Shown piece by piece: positions 57,114 through 64,000 of a DNA stretch of 64,000 bases. Both the position numbers and the translations under genes were made by a program. Below the pieces are notes generated by a model that saw only the letters and a program-made list of their open reading frames with translations, searched no databases and was not told the origin of the DNA. The DNA is from Micromonospora mirobrigensis. Its GTDB lineage: Bacteria > Actinomycetota > Actinomycetes > Mycobacteriales > Micromonosporaceae. Every line of letters starts with the position of its first letter. Position 1 is the stretch's first letter. Where the stretch lies: positions 1,426,001 to 1,490,000 of the forward strand of contig NZ_FMCX01000001.1 of NCBI RefSeq assembly GCF_900091555.1. The letters are read 5' to 3'.

Positions 57114-58142
57114 CCGGCCGTAGCTGTTGACCGGCCCGTCGTCGACGCGCTTCATCTTGATCGGGACGCCGGCCTGGGAGGCGTGCACGACCCAGCCGTT
57201 GCCGACGTACATGCCGACGTGGTGCAGGTCGGAGTAGTAGAAGACCAGGTCACCGGGGCGCAGGTCGGCCCGGCTGACCCTGGCGGTGACCTGCCGCTGC
57301 TGCCGGGCGTTGTGGGGCAGGCTCACCCCGGCCTGCGCCCAGGCGGCGAGCACCAGGCCGGAGCAGTCGAACGTGTTCGGGCCCTCGGTCCCCCAGACGT
57401 ACGGCTTGCCGATCTGGGCGCAGGCGAACTTGACCACGGCTCCGGCGTCGCCACCGGGCCAGGTCGCCGGACAGGGGGCGGGGCGCAGCGGCCCGCCACC
57501 GCCGCTGCCGTACACGGTGAGCCGCAGCTTCTGCAGCCGGTCGATCTCGGCGTTGATCTGCCGCTTCTTCGCGGCGAGCTGCGCCTCGGTGCGGGTGAGC
57601 TGGGCGACCATCCGGTCCAGCGGCCGCTTCTGGGCGGCCAGTTCGTCGCGGAGCTGGGCGACCGTGCGTACCTGGCGCTCCTGCCGGTCGGCGAAGCGGT
57701 CGAGCAGCTCCAGGCCGTCGACCATCTCGCTCGGGGTACGGCTGGCCAGCAGCGCGTTGACCGCGGAGAGGTTGTCGCCCTTGTACGCCTCGGCGGCGAG
57801 GCCACTGACCTGGTTCATCGCCAGGTCGACCTGGAGCTGGAGGGGTTCGATCCGCCGGGCGAGGGCGTCGACCTGGCGGCGCTTGGCGGCCAGGTCCGCC
57901 CGGGTGGCGTTGTGCTGTTCGATGATCGGTTCGAGCCGGTTCCAGTCCCGGTCGATCTGCTGCTCGATCTCGGTGACCGACGGCTCGGCGTGGGCCGCCG
58001 TGGCGCCACCGGTCAGGACGACGGCGACGCCGGCCAGGGCGGCGAGTGCGGTGGTGAAGCGGGACCAGCGTGGGCGCGGCGCAGCCGCCGGACGGCCGGG
58101 GACCGGCCGGGTCGACAGCGGCCGCGGGGCATGGTGTGCCAC
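57108..58142 (-). CDS. NlpC/P60 cell-wall endopeptidase (paralogue A), ydaO-controlled
   Basis: A 344-residue secreted peptidoglycan hydrolase of the RipA/CwlO type. Signal peptide (residues about 25-50, ending AHAEPSV), a coiled coil of two long helices (about 55-205), then an NlpC/P60 domain with catalytic Cys in NTFDCSGLVLAAW, His in SDLHHVGMYVGNGWVVHAS and the surrounding YVWGTEGPNTF. It should cut D-Glu/meso-DAP links in stem peptides. The GTG start (58142) has AAGGAG 11 bases upstream. A ydaO-type leader precedes it, so expression responds to c-di-AMP. Its stop codon lies in repeat copy 3. Confidence 0.94.
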   Translation of the reverse strand: MAHHAPRPLSTRPVPGRPAAAPRPRWSRFTTALAALAGVAVVLTGGATAAHAEPSVTEIEQQIDRDWNRLEPIIEQHNATRADLAAKRRQVDALARRIEPLQLQVDLAMNQVSGLAAEAYKGDNLSAVNALLASRTPSEMVDGLELLDRFADRQERQVRTVAQLRDELAAQKRPLDRMVAQLTRTEAQLAAKKRQINAEIDRLQKLRLTVYGSGGGGPLRPAPCPATWPGGDAGAVVKFACAQIGKPYVWGTEGPNTFDCSGLVLAAWAQAGVSLPHNARQQRQVTARVSRADLRPGDLVFYYSDLHHVGMYVGNGWVVHASQAGVPIKMKRVDDGPVNSYGRV

Positions 58143-58165
58143 CGGGCTGCGTACTCCTTCACGTC

Positions 58166-58285
58166 GACCGCCTACCGGGTTAGCTGACGGGTTCGGGCGG
58201 GAAGGGATCGCCCTACCGCAGTGGCTGCGGATTCACCCCGGCGTACCTGGGTCCCCGGTTCGCCCGCGGGCGACTCGGCGGTGTC
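58166..58285 (-). ncRNA. ydaO-yuaA type leader, c-di-AMP riboswitch
   Basis: The transcribed (minus) strand reads GGGGTGAATCCGCAGCC, then GGTAGGGCGA, then CCCGAACCCGTCAGCTAAC and CCGGTAGGCGG. These conserved blocks identify the ydaO class. Terminal pairing of GACACCGCC (58285-58277) with GGCGGTC (58172-58166) closes P1. It ends about 24 bases before the NlpC/P60 start, so control of transcription or translation of that gene is expected. Confidence 0.9.
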
Positions 58286-58510
58286 GGACCGCCACCGCCC
58301 GGGTTGGGCGATGCGCACCGGTCGACGACTCATCAGATTAGGGATCGTCGTTGTCCGTGCGCAACCCGCCCCGCCGCCACATCCGGCAACCCGGCCCTCC
58401 ACTCGCGAAGCTTTCCTTCGCATGCCCCCACTTGGCTGCAAGCTATTGACCGGAACCCATGCACCGGCGAGGGTGAGGAGGCAGGCACCCATCGGCGATC
58501 AGGAGGTTCG
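58286..58510. other. Divergent promoter region between the NlpC/P60 and amidase genes
   Basis: It carries the riboswitch promoter (not resolved) toward the NlpC/P60 gene and the promoter of the amidase gene in the opposite direction. A GGAGG ribosome site lies just before 58511. Weak candidates TTGGCTGC and TATTGACC occur near 58430-58450. No other element is supported. Confidence 0.4.
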
Positions 58511-60547
58511 ATGCACCTCTCAACCGGCCAGGCACGGAGACGGCTGCTGCTGGCGGCCGCGGCCGCCACGGCCAGCGTCCTCGTGGCCGGCGGTCCCACC
58601 ACCGCCGCACCCCGCACCGACGCGGCCGCCGACCCCGGCGACCGGCAGCAGCAGTACGCCGCGGCAGCCGCCGAGTACGGCGTCCCCGAGACCGTCCTGC
58701 TGGGCGTCTCCTACCTGGAGTCCCGCTGGGACACCCACGCCGGTCGGCCGAGCACCAGCGGCGGCTACGGCCCGATGCACCTCACCGACGCCGACCAGGT
58801 CGCCGCGACCCCGTCCAGCGCCCACGTGGACGCCGACGAGGACCCGCGCGGCGACGACTCCCGCCCGCTCACCCTGGACCCGGCCGTCGCCGCCGCCCCC
58901 TCCGGCGACCTGCTGCCCCGGGCGTCGCTGCAGACCGTCGACGCCGCCGCCGCGCTCACCGGGCTCCCGGTGGAGGCGCTGCGCACCGACGCGGGCGCGA
59001 ACATCCGCGGCGGCGCGGCGGTGCTCGCGTCGTACCAGAAGGAGCTGGGCGGGCCGGTCGGCGCCGGCGGCGACCCGGCGGCCTGGTACGCCGCGGTGGC
59101 CCGGTACTCCGGCGCGGACACCGAGGACGCCGCGGCGGCCTTCGCCGACGAGGTGTACGACCAGATCGGCCTCGGCGCCACCCGGACCACCGACGACGGT
59201 CAGCGGGTCGACCTCACCGCCGCCGCCGTCACGCCGGACGAGTCGGGGCTGCACCGGCTGGGGCTGCGCCGCGCCGAGCGGCCGGACGGTCTGGAGTGCC
59301 CGGTCCGGCTGGCCTGCGAGTGGATCCCCGCGCCCTACGAGAAGTACGGCCCGAACCCGGGCGACTACGGCAACCACGACCTCGGCAACCGACCCGCCCA
59401 GCAGAAGATCGAGTACATCGTCATCCACGACACCGAGGGCTACTTCGGCCCGAGCGTGAAACTCGTGCAGGACAAGACCTACCTCGGCTGGCACTACACG
59501 CTGCGCTCGGTGGACGGCTACGTCGCCCAGCACATCAAGGCCAGGGACGTCGGCTGGCACGCCGGCAACTGGTACGTCAACGCCAAGTCCATCGGCATCG
59601 AGCACGAGGGCTTCGCCGGGCACGGCACCTGGTACACCGAGGCGATGTACCGGGCGTCGGCCAAGCTGGTCCGGCACCTGGCGCTGCGCTTCCGGATCCC
59701 ACTGGACCGGCAGCACATCCTCGGCCACGACAACGTCCCCGGCACCACCGCCGGCACGGTGCGCGGCATGCACTGGGACCCGGGGCCGTACTGGGACTGG
59801 TCGCACTACTTCGACCTGATGAAGGTGCCGTTCCGCTCGACCGGCACCCCGCGTACCGGCCTGGTCACCATCGACCCGGACTACGCGACGAACCAGCCGG
59901 CGTTCTACGGCTGCAACCAGCAACCGCCGGGCGTACCGACGCCGACCCCGCCGGCCGCCCCCTGCCCGCTGCGCGGATCGTCCTCGGTGATCCTGCGTAC
60001 GGCGCCGAGCCTCGACGCGCCGCTGGTCAACGACCCGGGGCTGCGCCCGGACGGCACGCCCGACACCATGTACGTCTCCGACCACGGCGCCCGCGCCTCG
60101 GCCGGTCAGACGTACGCGCTGGCCGGCGTCGCGGGCGACTGGACGGCGATCTGGTACCTCGGGCAGAAGGCGTGGTTCCAGAACCCGGCCTCGGCGCCCA
60201 CCGCGAAGTGGACGCACGGCTTCGTGGTGACCCCGAGGCCCGGCAGGACCAGCATCCCGGTGTACGGGCGGGCCTACCCCGAGGCGTCGGCGTACCCGGC
60301 GGGCGTGCCGGTGCAGGCCATCTCGCCGCTCCAGTACACCTTCCCCGCCGGCCAGCGGTACGCCCTCGGTGGCATCCTGCCCGGCGAGTACTACCGGGCC
60401 GTGTCGTTCGACGGCTCCGCGCCGGGTGACCGGACGGTGGTCCGGGGCGACAACCGGTACGTGCAGCTCCAGTTCGGCCACCGGGTGATGTTCGCCAACC
60501 TCGACGACGTGCTGATCCTCCCCGCCGCGGTGGGCGCACCGAGGTAG
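58511..60547 (+). CDS. Secreted N-acetylmuramoyl-L-alanine amidase (Amidase_2) with N-terminal lysozyme-like domain
   Basis: A 678-residue secreted protein. A signal peptide (residues 1-33, LLLAAAAATASVLVAGG) is followed by an SLT/lysozyme-like region with a candidate Glu in LGVSYLESRWDTHAGRPS (about 55-75). The Amidase_2 domain (about 305-450) has zinc His in IVIHDTEGYF, HAGNWYVNAKSIGIEHEGF and HILGHDN. The C-terminus carries SH3/GW-like repeats (ALAGVAGDWTAIWYLGQKAWF). It should cleave the lactyl-L-Ala bond in peptidoglycan. GGAGG lies just upstream of the ATG. It is flanked by two NlpC/P60 genes, suggesting coordinated wall remodelling. Confidence 0.92.
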   Translation: MHLSTGQARRRLLLAAAAATASVLVAGGPTTAAPRTDAAADPGDRQQQYAAAAAEYGVPETVLLGVSYLESRWDTHAGRPSTSGGYGPMHLTDADQVAATPSSAHVDADEDPRGDDSRPLTLDPAVAAAPSGDLLPRASLQTVDAAAALTGLPVEALRTDAGANIRGGAAVLASYQKELGGPVGAGGDPAAWYAAVARYSGADTEDAAAAFADEVYDQIGLGATRTTDDGQRVDLTAAAVTPDESGLHRLGLRRAERPDGLECPVRLACEWIPAPYEKYGPNPGDYGNHDLGNRPAQQKIEYIVIHDTEGYFGPSVKLVQDKTYLGWHYTLRSVDGYVAQHIKARDVGWHAGNWYVNAKSIGIEHEGFAGHGTWYTEAMYRASAKLVRHLALRFRIPLDRQHILGHDNVPGTTAGTVRGMHWDPGPYWDWSHYFDLMKVPFRSTGTPRTGLVTIDPDYATNQPAFYGCNQQPPGVPTPTPPAAPCPLRGSSSVILRTAPSLDAPLVNDPGLRPDGTPDTMYVSDHGARASAGQTYALAGVAGDWTAIWYLGQKAWFQNPASAPTAKWTHGFVVTPRPGRTSIPVYGRAYPEASAYPAGVPVQAISPLQYTFPAGQRYALGGILPGEYYRAVSFDGSAPGDRTVVRGDNRYVQLQFGHRVMFANLDDVLILPAAVGAPR

Positions 60548-60555
60548 CACCGACG

Positions 60556-60588
60556 ACGAAGGGCCCCGACGGTGTCGGGGCCCTTCGT
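60556..60588. terminator. Bidirectional terminator between convergent cell-wall genes
   Basis: 15-bp stem ACGAAGGGCCCCGAC / GTCGGGGCCCTTCGT with a three-base loop, between the amidase stop (60547) and the second NlpC/P60 stop (60605). Confidence 0.9.
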
Positions 60589-60604
60589 GCTGTTGCAGAA
60601 CGGG

Positions 60605-61612
60605 TCAGGTGACCCGGCGGAAGCCGGCCACCGGCATGTTGTTGATGCTGCTCACCTGCACCGGTTTACCGGTCCTTGGTGCGTGCACCATGATGCCGTT
60701 GCCCAGATAGAGGCCGACATGGTGCAGGTCGCTGAAGAAGAAGACCAGGTCACCGGGGCGGGCCTCGGAGCGGGACACCGAGCGGCCCTCGTTCCACTGC
60801 GCACCGGTGAAGTGGGTCAGGTAGATGCCGGCCGCCTTGTAGGCGTACTGGGTCAGGCCCGAGCAGTCGAACGAGTTCGGACCGGTGGCACCCCAGACGT
60901 ACGGGTCACCGACCTGCTGGCAGGCCCGCTTGATGGCGGTGCGGGCGGCCTCGGCCACCACGCCCTCGATCGTCGGGCAGCCCTCGACGCTGACCACCGT
61001 CTTCGGCATCGACGCCTTGAGCCGCTTGATCTCGGCGTCGATCTGCTTCTTCTTGGCGGCCAGGTCGGCCTCCTGCTCGACCTGGTCGGCGATCAACTGG
61101 TCGAGCTTCTGCTTCTGCGCGGAGAACTTGTCCCGAATGGCGAGCACGCCGGCGATCTGGTTGCGCTCGTGCGCGGCGAGCCGGTCCAGGATGGTGAGCT
61201 GCTCGGCCAGGTCACCCGGCTTGATGTCGGCCAGCAGCGCGCCGGCCTCGACCGTGGGCCCGGTCATGTAGTGCTGGGAGGCCAGCTCGCCGATCCGGCC
61301 CATGGCCAGTTCGCTCTCCAGGGCCAGGGGCTGGATCTTCTTCTCCAGCTCCTTGGACTTCTTGCGGTTCACCCGCAGCTTGGACCGGACCTCGTTGTAC
61401 TTCTCGATGGTCGGTTCGAGCTGCTCCCACTGCTTGTCGATCGCGGCCTCGATCTCGTCCACCGAGGGTGCGGCGTGCGCGGGGGCGGTGAGCATTCCCG
61501 CGCCGACGAACACCGCCGCCAGCACGGCGATCAGACGGTGGACGACCCGTCGCGAGCGCCGGGGGCCGGCGAACCGGACGGGCGCGTGACGATGAGGGGG
61601 CATGACAGCCAC
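60605..61612 (-). CDS. NlpC/P60 cell-wall endopeptidase (paralogue B)
   Basis: A 335-residue paralogue of the 57108-58142 product with the same layout: signal peptide (ending PAHAAPSV), coiled coil with Lys-rich helices (VNRKKSKELEKKIQPL), and an NlpC/P60 domain with the catalytic Cys in NSFDCSGLTQYAY, His in LHHVGLYLGNGIMVHAP and the third polar residue nearby. The GTG at 61612 has AAGGAG nine bases upstream; in-frame GTG/ATG neighbours are possible. Unlike paralogue A, no ydaO-type leader is seen upstream, so the two are regulated differently. Confidence 0.93.
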   Translation of the reverse strand: MAVMPPHRHAPVRFAGPRRSRRVVHRLIAVLAAVFVGAGMLTAPAHAAPSVDEIEAAIDKQWEQLEPTIEKYNEVRSKLRVNRKKSKELEKKIQPLALESELAMGRIGELASQHYMTGPTVEAGALLADIKPGDLAEQLTILDRLAAHERNQIAGVLAIRDKFSAQKQKLDQLIADQVEQEADLAAKKKQIDAEIKRLKASMPKTVVSVEGCPTIEGVVAEAARTAIKRACQQVGDPYVWGATGPNSFDCSGLTQYAYKAAGIYLTHFTGAQWNEGRSVSRSEARPGDLVFFFSDLHHVGLYLGNGIMVHAPRTGKPVQVSSINNMPVAGFRRVT

Positions 61613-61786
61613 CGGCACCGACTCCTTTTTGCGAGCTTCCGCCGGGCGCCTCGTGAGGGGAAGGTTCCGAGGCCGACGACCACAGCGGTCGGTGCCCCAC
61701 ATTAGGGAAGGTGCGGGACGTTATCAAGACGGGACATTGCACCGTCACCGCTGGGCAACGGCTTGCGTACCAACGGTACGCAATTC

Positions 61787-62788
61787 CTAGCCAACGATGG
61801 CTGTCAATACATCGTCGAGCGTCACCACGCCGAGGGGGCGACGGCCGTCGCTCACCAGCACCATGTGCCGCCGCTCGCGGCGCATCGCGAGCAGCAGATC
61901 GGCCAGCGTCCGGTCCGGCGGCACCACCGCCAACGGCCGGTACACCTCCGCCGGCACCGGCGCCCGCCGGCTCGCCCCGGAGTAGCCCAGCACGTCCTTG
62001 ACGTGCACGAACCCGAGCACCCGGCGACTGGCCCGCTGCACCACCGGGAAGCGGGACCGGCCGGTCCGGGTGGCCAGCACCTCCAGCGACGCCGGCGAGA
62101 CGTCCTCCGCCACCGTGGTCACCGTCGACCAGGGCTGCAACGCGTCCGCCGCCGTCCGGCTGTGCAGCGCCAGGGCACCGGTGATCCGGGCGTGCTCCTC
62201 CGCGTCCAGCAGCCCCTCGGTACGCGCCTGCGACACCAGCCCGGCCAGCTCCTCGGCGGTGAAGACGGTCTTCACCGCGTCCGTCGCCTCGATCCGCCAG
62301 AACCGCAGCACCTGCCGGGCCGCCCACTTCATCGCCAGCAGCAACGGCTTGGTGGCCAGGCAGAAGGCCAGCATCGCCGGACCCAGCCAGAGCGCCGACA
62401 GCTCCGGCCCGGCCAACGTGATGTTCTTCGGCACCATCTCGCCGACGACGGTGTGCAGGAACACCACCACACCCAGGGCGATCAGGAAGGCCACCGGGTG
62501 CACCGCGCCCTCCGGCAGCCGGACCACGGTGAAGACCGGTTCCAGCAGGTGCGCCAGCGCCGGTTCGGCGATCGCGCCCAGGCCCAGCGAGCAGATGGTG
62601 ATGCCCAACTGCGCACCGGCGATCATCAACGGGATCTGGTTCATCGCCGACAACGCCCAGCGGGCCCGCTTCGAGGTGGCGGCGAGCGGCTCGATCACCG
62701 TCCGGCGGGAGGCGATCAGGGCGAACTCGCTGCCCACGAAGAAGGCGTTGCCGAGCAGCAGCACGACCGTGACCAGCAGCTCACTCAT
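61787..62788 (-). CDS. CNNM/CorC-type transporter with CBS domains, C-terminal partner
   Basis: A 333-residue membrane protein of the CNNM (DUF21) plus CBS-pair family. Three or four hydrophobic helices (MSELLVTVVLLLGNAFFVGSEFALIASRR first) carry the DUF21 motifs, then two CBS modules (about 195-330; FPVVQRASRRVLGFVHVKDVL and LVSDGRRPLGVVTLDDVL). Such proteins are linked to Mg2+/Co2+ homeostasis or membrane-associated metal sensing. The start overlaps the upstream partner gene's stop by eight bases, so the two are coupled. Confidence 0.88.
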   Translation of the reverse strand: MSELLVTVVLLLGNAFFVGSEFALIASRRTVIEPLAATSKRARWALSAMNQIPLMIAGAQLGITICSLGLGAIAEPALAHLLEPVFTVVRLPEGAVHPVAFLIALGVVVFLHTVVGEMVPKNITLAGPELSALWLGPAMLAFCLATKPLLLAMKWAARQVLRFWRIEATDAVKTVFTAEELAGLVSQARTEGLLDAEEHARITGALALHSRTAADALQPWSTVTTVAEDVSPASLEVLATRTGRSRFPVVQRASRRVLGFVHVKDVLGYSGASRRAPVPAEVYRPLAVVPPDRTLADLLLAMRRERRHMVLVSDGRRPLGVVTLDDVLTAIVG

Positions 62789-64000
62789 CGTCGGTGGGCT
62801 CCTCGGGGCGGACCACCCGGACCTGCTCGATCCGGTGCCGCTCCACCTCGACGACGGTGAACTCGTACCCGCCCGCCTCCACCGCCTCCCCGGCCACCGG
62901 GATGTGACCCAGCCGGGCCATCAGCCATCCCGCGAGGGTCTCGTACGGCCCCTCGGGCAGCCGGAAGCCGGTCTGCTCCGCCAGCTCGTCGGAGCGCAGC
63001 ACCCCGTCCACCAGCACCGTCCGCTCGCCGCCGGGCACGGTCAGCTGCGCCGCGTGCGCGTCGTCCACCGCCGCCGGGTCGAACTCGTCGGCGATCTCCC
63101 CGACCAGCTCCTCCACCAGGTCCTCGACGGTCACCACGCCGTCGGTGCCGCCGTACTCGTCGACCACGATCGCCAGGTCGGCGCCGGCCGCCTTGAGCGC
63201 CGCCAGCACCCCGTCCAGGTCCAGGCTCTCCGGCACGTACACCGGTTCCCGGGCGACCGCCGCCACGGTGGTCGACTCCCGTCGGGCCGGCGGCACACCG
63301 AGCGCGTCCGGCACCCCGGCCACCCCGGTGACCAGGTCCAGCGTCTCCTCGTACACCGGGAAGCGGGTCCGGCCCGTCTCCTGCGACAGGTCGAGCAGCT
63401 CGGCCACGGTGGCGCTGGCCCGCAGCGCGATCACGTCGACCCGCGGGGTCATCGCCTCCGCAGCCCGCTTGTCGCCGAAACGGATGGTCCGGCGCAGCAG
63501 CATGGCGGTGTCCGTCGGCAGCGCCCCGGCCCGGGCCGAGATGGCCGCCAGCAGCCCCAGCTCCTCCGGCGAGCGGGCGCTCGCCAGCTCCTCCTGCGGC
63601 TCCACGCCCAGCTGCCGGACCAGCCGGTTCGCCGAGTCGTTCAGACCCCGGATCAGCCAGCCGAAGGTCCGGGAGAAGGTGTGCATCGGGCCGGCGGTGG
63701 CCAGCGCGGCCGGCATCGGCCGGGCCAGCGCCAGGTTCTTCGGCACCAGCTCACCGAAGAGCATCGAGATCAGGGTGGCCAGCGCCAGCGCCAGCAGCGG
63801 GGTGAACCGCTCGGCGCCGCCCACCGGACGCAGCAGCGGACCGAAGAGCCGGGCCAGCGCCGGCTCGGCCAGGTAACCGGTGAGCAGCGCGGTGATGGTG
63901 ATGCCCAGCTGCGCGCCGGAGAGCTGGAAGGAGAGGTGGTGCAACGCCCGGCGTACGGTGGCGGCCCGGCCGTCGCCCTCGCCCGCCCGCCGGTCGATCT
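62781..64000 (-). CDS. CNNM/CorC-type transporter with CBS domains and transporter-associated C-terminus, 5'-truncated by window edge
   Basis: The coding frame is open to the end of the window; the start lies beyond 64000, and the visible part encodes about 405 residues. Visible are the DUF21 membrane region (LSGAQLGITITALLTGYLAEPALARL, LFGELVPKNLALARP), a CBS pair (TRFPVYEETLDLVTGV; AIVVDEYGGTDGVVTVEDLVEELVGEI) and the CorC_HlyC-like acidic C-terminus with IPVAGEAVEAGGYEFTVVEVERHRIEQVRVV. Together with the gene at 61787 it forms a co-translated pair that probably makes a heteromer. Confidence 0.88.
   Translation of the reverse strand, partial: IDRRAGEGDGRAATVRRALHHLSFQLSGAQLGITITALLTGYLAEPALARLFGPLLRPVGGAERFTPLLALALATLISMLFGELVPKNLALARPMPAALATAGPMHTFSRTFGWLIRGLNDSANRLVRQLGVEPQEELASARSPEELGLLAAISARAGALPTDTAMLLRRTIRFGDKRAAEAMTPRVDVIALRASATVAELLDLSQETGRTRFPVYEETLDLVTGVAGVPDALGVPPARRESTTVAAVAREPVYVPESLDLDGVLAALKAAGADLAIVVDEYGGTDGVVTVEDLVEELVGEIADEFDPAAVDDAHAAQLTVPGGERTVLVDGVLRSDELAEQTGFRLPEGPYETLAGWLMARLGHIPVAGEAVEAGGYEFTVVEVERHRIEQVRVVRPEEPTDDE

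Noticed and set aside
61613..61786. ydaO-type leader upstream of the second NlpC/P60 gene
   Set aside because: None of the conserved GGGGTGAATCC, GTAGGG or CCCGAACCCGTCAGCTAAC blocks is present there.

Overview
This 64 kb window is chromosomal DNA from a high-GC actinobacterium, most likely Micromonosporaceae (a Micromonospora-like organism). Support for that: strong G/C at third codon positions, abundant GTG starts, a dnaK-grpE-dnaJ-hspR operon with HAIR operators, many genes that look leaderless (TANNNT six to eight bases before the start codon), a ydaO-type leader before an NlpC/P60 gene, and intergenic palindromes of a kind I associate with Micromonospora. The species assignment is inference. 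I found no rRNA operon, integrated phage, transposase or CRISPR array.

Layout. 0.1-6.5 kb: a Pro/Gly/Gln-rich membrane protein, then a seven-gene minus-strand membrane cluster (DUF4178, DUF2617, DUF4247, DUF350, a Cys-containing membrane protein, a membrane-embedded spermidine-synthase-like enzyme and a polytopic protein). 6.6-9.9 kb: clpB with a perfect HAIR box, divergent from a Fic gene (9.9-11 kb) whose promoter sits inside a perfect inverted repeat. 11-12.8 kb: a KhtT/KhtU-type K+(cation)/H+ antiporter pair. 13.8-18.2 kb: the dnaK operon. 18.4-22 kb: two tandem dynamin-like membrane GTPases. 23.2-26 kb: an SPFH protein and a degenerate NAD-kinase-like protein, divergent from a Nudix-winged-helix (NrtR-like) regulator, with a palindrome overlapping the promoter. 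27.8-31.5 kb: 2-oxoacid dehydrogenase E1 alpha, E1 beta and E2. 32.2-35 kb: a 961-residue low-complexity SGGW-repeat membrane protein. 35-39.3 kb: an NHLRC2-like thioredoxin and the PxpBCA 5-oxoprolinase. 39.5-45 kb: a hemolysin III/PAQR protein, two DUF6458 paralogues flanking a SixA-like phosphatase, a FadE5-like acyl-CoA dehydrogenase and a PP2C phosphatase. 45-54.2 kb: an RlpA-like protein and a run of small, mostly leaderless, single-gene enzymes. 54.3 kb: tRNA-Gly(CCC). 54.7-64 kb: an M43 metalloprotease, an FMN-binding split-barrel protein, dcd, a cell-wall hydrolase group (NlpC/P60, N-acetylmuramoyl-L-alanine amidase, NlpC/P60) and a pair of CNNM/CBS transporters, the second cut by the window edge.

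How the genes fit together. Three HAIR-like boxes link clpB and the dnaK operon to HspR, which is encoded as the last gene of that operon. The ydaO-type leader (c-di-AMP in this class) and the KhtT-type antiporter regulator (a family with known c-di-AMP binders) suggest that cell-wall remodelling and potassium efflux could share one second-messenger input. The SPFH/NAD-kinase-like/NrtR-like unit looks like a self-contained NAD-responsive membrane module. Three copies of a 57-58 bp dimeric palindrome each abut a stop codon and probably act as mobile bidirectional terminators.
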